From Prevotellaceae bacterium UBA1726 (lineage in GTDB: Bacteria; Bacteroidota; Bacteroidia; Bacteroidales; Bacteroidaceae): a DNA stretch of 11,701 nucleotides. How positions within the stretch are numbered: the stretch's first letter is position 1; each line of letters begins with the position of its first letter. The DNA lies in contig DCIM01000089.1 in the NCBI GenBank assembly GCA_002316005.1, positions 1,456 to 13,156 of the forward strand, read 5' to 3'. The notes beneath the pieces are model-generated. The model ran no database searches and was not told where the DNA came from. It was given only the letters and a program-made list of their open reading frames with translations. Below, in pieces: positions 7,153 to 11,701 of the stretch. Made by a program: the position numbers and the translations under genes.

Positions 7153-8079
7153 ATGAAGACAAAATGCTTGATTATAGGTAGTGGTCCTGCTGGATACACT
7201 GCTGCTATATATGCCGGTCGTGCAAACCTCCAGCCTGTGGAGTACTGTGGAATGCAGATGGGCGGACAGTTGACCCAGACCACAATCGTGGAGAATTTCC
7301 CAGGTTATCCAGAAGGCGTTGACGGCAATCAGATGATGATGGACCTTCGCCAGCAGGCAGAGCGTTTCGGTGCGGACTTACGCGACGGAGTAATCACAAA
7401 GGTTGATTTCTCAAGTCGTCCGTTCCATCTCTGGACCGACCGCGACGAGGAGATTGAGGCAGACACAGTGATTATTGCTACTGGTGCCTCGGCAAAGTAC
7501 CTCGGACTGGATGACGAGAAGAAATACAACGGTCAGGGTGTATCGGCTTGTGCCACATGCGACGGATTCTTCTATCGCAAGAAGACAGTAGCCGTTGTGG
7601 GCGGTGGCGACACAGCCTGCGAAGAGGCTCTCTACTTGTCGCAGTTGTGCAAGAAGGTATATATGATTGTTCGCAAGGACTATCTGCGTGCTTCGGATGT
7701 GATGTGCAAGCGTGTTGAGGAGAACGAGAAGATTGAGGTTCTCTTTGAGCACAACACCCTTGGTCTGTTCGGTGAGAATGGCGTTGAGGGTGCACATCTC
7801 GTAAAGCGCAAGGGACAGCCTGACGAGGAGTTGGTGGATATCGCCATCGACGGATTCTTCCTCGCTATTGGCCACAAGCCAAATACAGATGTCTTTGCAG
7901 AATATATCGAGCGCGACGAGACTGGTTACATCAAGACTATTGATGGTAGTCCACGCACAAATGTGGAAGGTGTATTCGCTGCAGGCGACTGTGCCGACCC
8001 ACACTATCGTCAGGCTATCGTTGCAGCCGGTTCAGGCTGTAAGGCAGCACTCGAGGCAGAGAGATTCCTGAATAAATAG
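7153..8079 (+). CDS. trxB: Thioredoxin-disulfide reductase (NADPH, FAD)
   Basis: A 308-residue low-molecular-weight thioredoxin reductase, which passes electrons from NADPH through FAD and a redox disulfide to thioredoxin in the cytoplasm. The FAD-binding GSGPAG motif is at 9-14. GGQLTQTTIVENFPG (37-51) and the ATG segment (110-112) are typical of the family. The catalytic CATC motif is at 133-136. The NADPH-binding GGGDTACEEA is at 150-159, and the C-terminal FAD motif FAAGDCAD is at 275-282, followed by the helix YRQAIVAAGSGCKAA. Length and domain order (FAD, inserted NADPH domain, FAD) are normal. The segment that reads HRRxxxR in E. coli is VRKDYLR here (173-179); one arginine becomes lysine and the histidine is lost, which I recall as usual in Bacteroidetes enzymes. 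The start is supported by the N-terminal beta strand leading into GSGPAG. Confidence 0.97.
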   Translation: MKTKCLIIGSGPAGYTAAIYAGRANLQPVEYCGMQMGGQLTQTTIVENFPGYPEGVDGNQMMMDLRQQAERFGADLRDGVITKVDFSSRPFHLWTDRDEEIEADTVIIATGASAKYLGLDDEKKYNGQGVSACATCDGFFYRKKTVAVVGGGDTACEEALYLSQLCKKVYMIVRKDYLRASDVMCKRVEENEKIEVLFEHNTLGLFGENGVEGAHLVKRKGQPDEELVDIAIDGFFLAIGHKPNTDVFAEYIERDETGYIKTIDGSPRTNVEGVFAAGDCADPHYRQAIVAAGSGCKAALEAERFLNK

Positions 8080-8133
8080 CCCCCCTTCAACTCCCCCGAG
8101 GGGGAGAGCCCAAGCGGGAACACAAAGGAGGGC
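8079..8133. repeat. GC-rich hairpin element abutting the trxB stop
   Basis: An outer stem GCCCCCCTT (8079-8087) with AAGGAGGGC (8125-8133), one mismatch, encloses CTCCCC-CGAG-GGGGAG (8091-8106) and a small CCC/GGG hairpin (8109-8118). The layout resembles a three-way junction. It begins at the last base of the trxB stop codon and contrasts with the AT-rich DNA after it. Similar C-run/G-run palindromes are often dispersed between Bacteroidetes genes. It has no T tract, so it is a 3'-end stabiliser or repeat rather than a standard terminator. Confidence 0.55.
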
Positions 8134-8140
8134 AGGAAGT

Positions 8141-8216
8141 TACGAAATAAAAGAAAAATTGAGGAGAATCTGTAGAATTAACAAAATAATTTTGCAGATT
8201 CTTTTATTTTTTCGTA
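8141..8216. promoter_or_regulatory. Inverted repeat overlapping the operon promoter
   Basis: AGAATCTG (8165-8172) is perfectly inverted as CAGATTCT (8195-8202). An outer pair, TACGAAATAAAAG (8141-8153) and CTTTTATTTTTTCGTA (8201-8216), is also complementary apart from a few extra T residues. The right arms cover the spacer between the -33 and -7 boxes and the first two bases of the -7 box. This could be an operator where looping or binding blocks the polymerase. Confidence 0.4.
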
Positions 8217-8222
8217 CATTTG
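8191..8222 (+). promoter_or_regulatory. Promoter of the 8322-11450 operon
   Basis: TTTG (8191-8194), a 20-base spacer and TACATTTG (8215-8222) match the Bacteroidetes consensus. Transcription would start near 8229, leaving a leader of about 90 bases. A small hairpin, GGTTTT (8226-8231) with AAAACC (8238-8243), would lie at or near the extreme 5' end of the RNA. Confidence 0.8.
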
Positions 8223-8321
8223 CATGGTTTTCGCATAAAAACCAAAAATAAGGAACCCCAAAAAGTTATTACCTAAGAGAAATTTCAGGGAGACTAAAAA
8301 CAAATTAAAAAAAAGTAAAAA

Positions 8322-8783
8322 ATGAATCGCTTTCGTTTTATTATTGGTGCCTTGCTCCTAATGATAGGAGTGGCAGCCAAAGCTGAAATCGTGATTACTG
8401 CCGATCAGGTGACGACAGTGAAGGTGGCAGAAGTGGCAAGTATGACATTTGACGGCGACTTCAACACCGGCAATCTCGTATTGAACTACATCGACGGCAC
8501 GAACGCAAAATTCCCTATCAGCAGCATCAAGCAGTTGACACTGAAGACTGACGAGATAGACGCCATTGAGTCTGTTTCGGCACGCCCTACTGTTGCTGTT
8601 CAGGGCGACATGCTCATTATCACCGGTAACGGAGGAAAGGTGGCAATCTACGACACCACAGGTCGTCAGATGACTGCAGCAGAACTCACTGCCGGCACTA
8701 CCCCACTCTCGCTTGGTCAGTTGCCAAACGGTATCTATGTGGCTAACATCAACGGTCATGTTGTTAAATTCCAAAAGAAATAA
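8322..8783 (+). CDS. Small secreted protein with T9SS-like C-terminal tail
   Basis: A 153-residue protein. Residues 1-21 form a signal peptide (cleavage after AKA). Residues 22-75 are a short beta-rich module (VTTVKVAEVASMTFDG, then IDGTNAKFPISSIKQLTL) that resembles the N-terminal part of the next gene's product. Residues 88-153 look like a type IX secretion sorting domain: GKVAIYDTTGRQM, then LSLGQLPNGIYVANINGHVVKFQKK with the typical LPxGIY and final basic KFQKK. The T9SS carries such proteins across the outer membrane and usually attaches them to the surface. There is almost nothing between the module and the tail, so this is a 'minimal cargo' with no enzyme domain. It lies 6 bases before the next gene, so the two are almost certainly co-transcribed. 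The tail assignment is by pattern only; the role is unknown. Confidence 0.75.
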   Translation: MNRFRFIIGALLLMIGVAAKAEIVITADQVTTVKVAEVASMTFDGDFNTGNLVLNYIDGTNAKFPISSIKQLTLKTDEIDAIESVSARPTVAVQGDMLIITGNGGKVAIYDTTGRQMTAAELTAGTTPLSLGQLPNGIYVANINGHVVKFQKK

Positions 8784-8789
8784 ACGGTT

Positions 8790-11450
8790 ATGAAATTACG
8801 CAAGATTACACTCGCCCTCGCTATCGTTGTAAGTGCATGGGCATTTGCCGACAATTTCGTGACCATCACTTTCACGAACGGTACAACAACAGAGAAAAAG
8901 GTGGATGCTCAAACCGAGACCCTCACCTTTGGTGAAGCAATGTCGTCGCTCATCTTCAGCGACGGAACAGAATACAGTTTCAGCGACATCGCACATATCG
9001 GTTTCCGCTATGAGAAACCATCCGTTGACCCAGAGCCATCGGACGACCCAACTATCGTCTATGTGACATGGAACGGCACAGATGCTCCTACAGTGAAATG
9101 TTCTGCCCCAGGCGTGACAGTAGCACTGAACGAAGGAAATGTGACTCTTACAAACACCAATACTGACACAGAGTACACCTATGTGCTTGCGGGCGAATCA
9201 ACAGCCGGCAGTCTGACACTTGTAGCTGAATACAAGAGTACAATCAAACTGAACGGAGTGAATCTGAAGTCGAACCTCGAGGAAGCGTTGAACATCAAGT
9301 GTGGTAAGCGCATCAACCTCGAACTCGTTGACGGAACAACAAACACTCTTGAAGACGCCATTGAAGACAACGGTCAGAAGGGCGCACTATACTGCAAGGG
9401 CCACCTCGAAGTGAGCGGAGCAGGTACACTCAACCTCACAGGAAACATCAAGCACGGACTCTCGACAAAGGAGTATCTGCAGATCAAGAAGACTGCAGGA
9501 ACCATCAATGTGGTGAAGGCCGCAAACGATGGAATCCACGCTGGTCAGTACTTCAAGATGAACGGCGGAGAGGTGAATATCTCTGGTGTAGGCGGTGACG
9601 GCATTCAGGCAGAAATCACTGATGACGCTACAGATGAAGACAACGGTCAGTTGGTTATCAAGGGCGGAACACTGAAGATTACCACTACAGGCAATGATGT
9701 GGCAGCACTGAAATCAGACTCGCTGATGACCATCAACGACGGAACACTCACCCTTACCTGTTCAGGAAACGGCAGCAAGGGAATGAAGAGCGATACCGAT
9801 ATTAAGGTGAATGGCGGTACGCTGAACATCACCAATGGTGGTGGTCTGTACGAAGACACCGAAGAAGATGACCCTTCTGGCGAAGACCAGAAGAGCTACA
9901 AGGTATATGTGACCGTTCCTACCAGTGGCGGTGGCGGCGGTGGCCCTGGCGGTGGCGGCGGTGGTAGCAGCGCTTGGACAACAGTATATCTGTATAAGTC
10001 AGACGGCACACTCGTTCAGCAACTCACCGACAAGGTGACAATTAGTTCTGGCTATCAGTCGGCAACCTTCTATTATTATGACTTCAAGGCAGCAGACTCG
10101 GGCACATACTATTTCAAGAGCGCCGACTACACTTCAGGTTGGGGTGGTTCAACTACCTATACCATTAAGTCGGGTAACATTACCGGTCCTACAAACGGCA
10201 GTGACTACTATTACACCATCTCGAACAGTTACTCAACAAGCGGCTCAACCCGTACATATTCTATCAGCAACACCACAAGCACCTGGACAGGTGGTACATC
10301 GACAACCGAGGGCGATCTCTCGAGCAGTCATGGCATTAAGGGTGACAACAGTGTGGAGATAAACGGTGGTGACATCACAATCAAGATGACAGGAACAGCA
10401 GGAAAGGCCATCAGTACTGACAAGGACATCACTGTGAACGATGGTACTATTACCATCACCAACTCTGGCGCTGGACAGACCAACGGTAGTACGAACTACA
10501 CTGCAAAGGGCCTTACTGCAGACAAGAATGTAAACCTCGTGGGTGGTACTATAGGAATCACTATGAGCGGTTCGGGCGGTAAGTGTATCAAGGCCGACAA
10601 TGAACTCATCGTTGGAAACAAATCGACCGGTGAAGGACCAACACTGACCGCAACAACTTCAGGCTCAACGCTTGGAGGCAGTTCGTCAGGAGGCTGGGGC
10701 GGTCCTGGTGGAGGTTCGTCAGGCGGTTCATCGGCAAAGGCCATCAAGGCATTAGGCACTATCTATGTATATGGTGGAAAGATGAATGTCAGCACCTCGA
10801 CCGATGGAGCCGAAGGTCTGGAGTCGAAGACTGCCGTATATATTGAAGGTGGCGAGCACTACTACAAATGCTACGACGACTGTATCAACTCAAGCGGTTG
10901 CATATATTTCAATGGTGGAACAACAGTATGCTACAGTTATGGCAATGACGCTGTTGATTCAAACGCAGGCAAGAGCGGTGCAATAACTATCGGCAACGGT
11001 AATATCTTCGCCTTCACCACAAAGGGTTCGCCAGAGGAAGGACTCGACTGCGACAACAACTCTTACATCAAGATTACCGGTACGGGTATCGGTATCTCGG
11101 CAGGAGGAGCACAAGGAGGCGGTTCGTCAAGTTCGTCAATCAGCGGTGCTGCTCAGGGTTATGCCTTTGTGACATCAAGCATCAGCTATTCTTCAGGCCG
11201 TTACTATACACTTGCAGACGCGAGCGGCAATAACCTCGCCACATATAGTTTCCCTGTATCGTGCAGCAGTTCGTTGGCACTCTTCACAGCCAAAGGTATG
11301 ACATCAGGTTCTACCTATAATGTGAAGTACAGCACCACAAAGCCAACCGATGCAACAATCGTTGTGGGCGGAGAAAGTGGTCAGGCAGGATTCTATATCG
11401 GAAGTTCGGCCAAGGGAACAACCAGCGTAACAAGCTTTACAGCGAAATAA
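8790..11450 (+). CDS. Secreted beta-helix carbohydrate-binding protein (Cthe_2159/DUF4353-like)
   Basis: An 886-residue exported protein with a signal peptide at 1-20 (cleavage after AFA). A short N-terminal module (22-73) resembles that of the upstream gene. Residues 100-350 are stacked beta-helix rungs of the Cthe_2159 carbohydrate-binding family: repeated GGxLxI and K-G-I/M-K/S-D phrases such as NGGEVNISG, KGGTLKITTTG, INDGTLTLT, KGMKSD and VNGGTLNIT. The helix is interrupted at about 351-510 by six Gly, Pro, six Gly (380-392) and a Tyr-rich beta-sandwich-like segment (396-500). It resumes at SHGIKGDNSVEINGGDITI (513-531). Further Gly/Ser loops lie at 625-648 and 770-788. Family-like acidic rung ends follow: YDDCINSSG (695-703), GNDAVDSN (718-725) and EEGLDCD (749-755). 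Residues 790-886 form a Ser/Thr-rich C-terminal region with no recognised anchor and no T9SS tail. The founding member binds polysaccharide and calcium; binding here is inferred. It is the second gene of the operon, with a 6-base gap. Confidence 0.85.
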   Translation: MKLRKITLALAIVVSAWAFADNFVTITFTNGTTTEKKVDAQTETLTFGEAMSSLIFSDGTEYSFSDIAHIGFRYEKPSVDPEPSDDPTIVYVTWNGTDAPTVKCSAPGVTVALNEGNVTLTNTNTDTEYTYVLAGESTAGSLTLVAEYKSTIKLNGVNLKSNLEEALNIKCGKRINLELVDGTTNTLEDAIEDNGQKGALYCKGHLEVSGAGTLNLTGNIKHGLSTKEYLQIKKTAGTINVVKAANDGIHAGQYFKMNGGEVNISGVGGDGIQAEITDDATDEDNGQLVIKGGTLKITTTGNDVAALKSDSLMTINDGTLTLTCSGNGSKGMKSDTDIKVNGGTLNITNGGGLYEDTEEDDPSGEDQKSYKVYVTVPTSGGGGGGPGGGGGGSSAWTTVYLYKSDGTLVQQLTDKVTISSGYQSATFYYYDFKAADSGTYYFKSADYTSGWGGSTTYTIKSGNITGPTNGSDYYYTISNSYSTSGSTRTYSISNTTSTWTGGTSTTEGDLSSSHGIKGDNSVEINGGDITIKMTGTAGKAISTDKDITVNDGTITITNSGAGQTNGSTNYTAKGLTADKNVNLVGGTIGITMSGSGGKCIKADNELIVGNKSTGEGPTLTATTSGSTLGGSSSGGWGGPGGGSSGGSSAKAIKALGTIYVYGGKMNVSTSTDGAEGLESKTAVYIEGGEHYYKCYDDCINSSGCIYFNGGTTVCYSYGNDAVDSNAGKSGAITIGNGNIFAFTTKGSPEEGLDCDNNSYIKITGTGIGISAGGAQGGGSSSSSISGAAQGYAFVTSSISYSSGRYYTLADASGNNLATYSFPVSCSSSLALFTAKGMTSGSTYNVKYSTTKPTDATIVVGGESGQAGFYIGSSAKGTTSVTSFTAK

Positions 11451-11464
11451 AGCCTCACTGCACT

Positions 11465-11488
11465 TTCCCTGCGATGAATCGCAGGGAA
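11465..11488. other. Perfect hairpin between convergent genes
   Basis: A perfect 10-bp stem (11465-11474 with 11479-11488) has a TGAA loop and weak outer pairing (CAC 11461-11463 with GTG 11491-11493; CCTC 11453-11456 with GAGG 11497-11500). It fills most of the 54-base gap between the two convergent stop codons. Neither strand has a following T tract, so it may protect RNA 3' ends rather than terminate. Confidence 0.5.
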
Positions 11489-11504
11489 CCGTGACGGAGG
11501 GCAA

Positions 11505-11701
11505 TTATCTTCGGATGAGGAGAAGGCCGAGGAAGGTTATTGCTCCGTTAATCATAAGGAGTTCATAACCGAAATGATAGTTCCAGAGACTTCCGGCAAG
11601 GAGGTTGAGGAGATAACATGACACAGGTGAGGCAATAGCCACAACCCATACAAGGCCACCCTTCGGGGTGGCTTTTTTGTTGCCCAGGAAATAGGCATAG
11701 G
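11505..11701 (-). CDS. Sodium:solute symporter family protein, C-terminal end only
   Basis: On the minus strand a frame enters from the right edge and ends at TAA (11505-11507), giving 64 residues. They read as two hydrophobic helices (GGLVWVVAIASPVSCYLLNLL and YELLMINGAITFLGLLLI) separated by a short segment and ending in RR. The pattern, with a GNKKATPKGG loop, a helix with SPVSCYLLN, a FGYELLMINGAITFLG motif and a short cytoplasmic tail, matches my memory of the last two transmembrane helices of SSS-family sodium:solute symporters from Bacteroidetes. Those carry sugars, sialic acid or similar solutes with sodium across the inner membrane. The rest of the gene is outside the window, so the substrate cannot be judged. 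The gene was found by translating the minus strand directly. It converges on the beta-helix operon. Confidence 0.7.
   Translation of the reverse strand, partial: YAYFLGNKKATPKGGLVWVVAIASPVSCYLLNLLAGSLWNYHFGYELLMINGAITFLGLLLIRR
11655..11678 (+). terminator. Intrinsic terminator of the operon, inside the opposing symporter gene
   Basis: GCCACCC (11655-11661) pairs perfectly with GGGTGGC (11666-11672) around a TTCG tetraloop closed by C-G, followed by six T residues (11673-11678). It acts only on plus-strand transcripts; read on the minus strand it encodes the KKATPKGG loop and has no T tract. It lies about 205 bases beyond the operon's last stop codon. Confidence 0.8.

Noticed and set aside
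7411..8004. Minus-strand open frame of 197 codons
   Set aside because: It is a mirror of the well-conserved trxB gene; such frames arise from codon bias in the sense gene.
9924..9968. GGT/GGC-rich tract as a phase-variable simple repeat
   Set aside because: The glycine codons are mixed and interrupted by a proline codon, so there is no long pure repeat prone to slippage.

Overview
The window looks like a chromosomal segment of a Bacteroidales bacterium, most likely a gut or rumen Prevotella-type organism. The signs are a SusC/SusD outer-membrane pair, several promoters of the Bacteroidetes form (TTTG, about 19-23 bases, TAnnTTTG), A-rich leaders with no Shine-Dalgarno sequence, a zinc-free (type B) ribosomal protein L31, and a small secreted protein ending in what looks like a type IX secretion tail. 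No mobile element, tRNA, rRNA or CRISPR array was seen.

Layout. (1) Bases 1-870, minus strand: a TraB/GumN-family secreted protein whose 3' end lies outside the window. (2) Bases 871-1225: a divergent control region with a promoter on each strand and a tandem 21-bp repeat upstream of the susC promoter. (3) Bases 1226-6332: a susC-susD operon ending in a strong intrinsic terminator at 6371-6405. No glycosidase, peptidase or regulator is attached to it inside the window, so its substrate cannot be read from context. (4) Bases 6406-6753: a palindrome-rich stretch, then a textbook promoter and a structured leader for rpmE2. (5) rpmE2 (6754-7008) followed by a terminator-like hairpin, then trxB (7153-8079). 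(6) Bases 8079-8321: a GC-rich hairpin element abutting the trxB stop, then a promoter covered by a large inverted repeat. (7) Bases 8322-11450: a two-gene operon with a 6-bp gap. It encodes a 153-residue secreted protein with a T9SS-like tail and an 886-residue secreted parallel beta-helix protein of the Cthe_2159 (formerly DUF4353) carbohydrate-binding type. (8) Bases 11505-11701, minus strand: the C-terminal end of a sodium:solute symporter, convergent with the operon.

How the parts may work together. SusC and SusD form a TonB-dependent uptake pair for a glycan or other oligomer. L31 and thioredoxin reductase are housekeeping genes. The most unusual part is the 8322-11450 operon. Its two products share a related N-terminal module. 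The large protein has a beta-helix interrupted by a tyrosine-rich insert and glycine-rich loops. The operon's promoter is embedded in a dyad, and its best-looking terminator lies inside the coding sequence of the opposing symporter gene. A role at the cell surface in binding polysaccharide is plausible but inferred.
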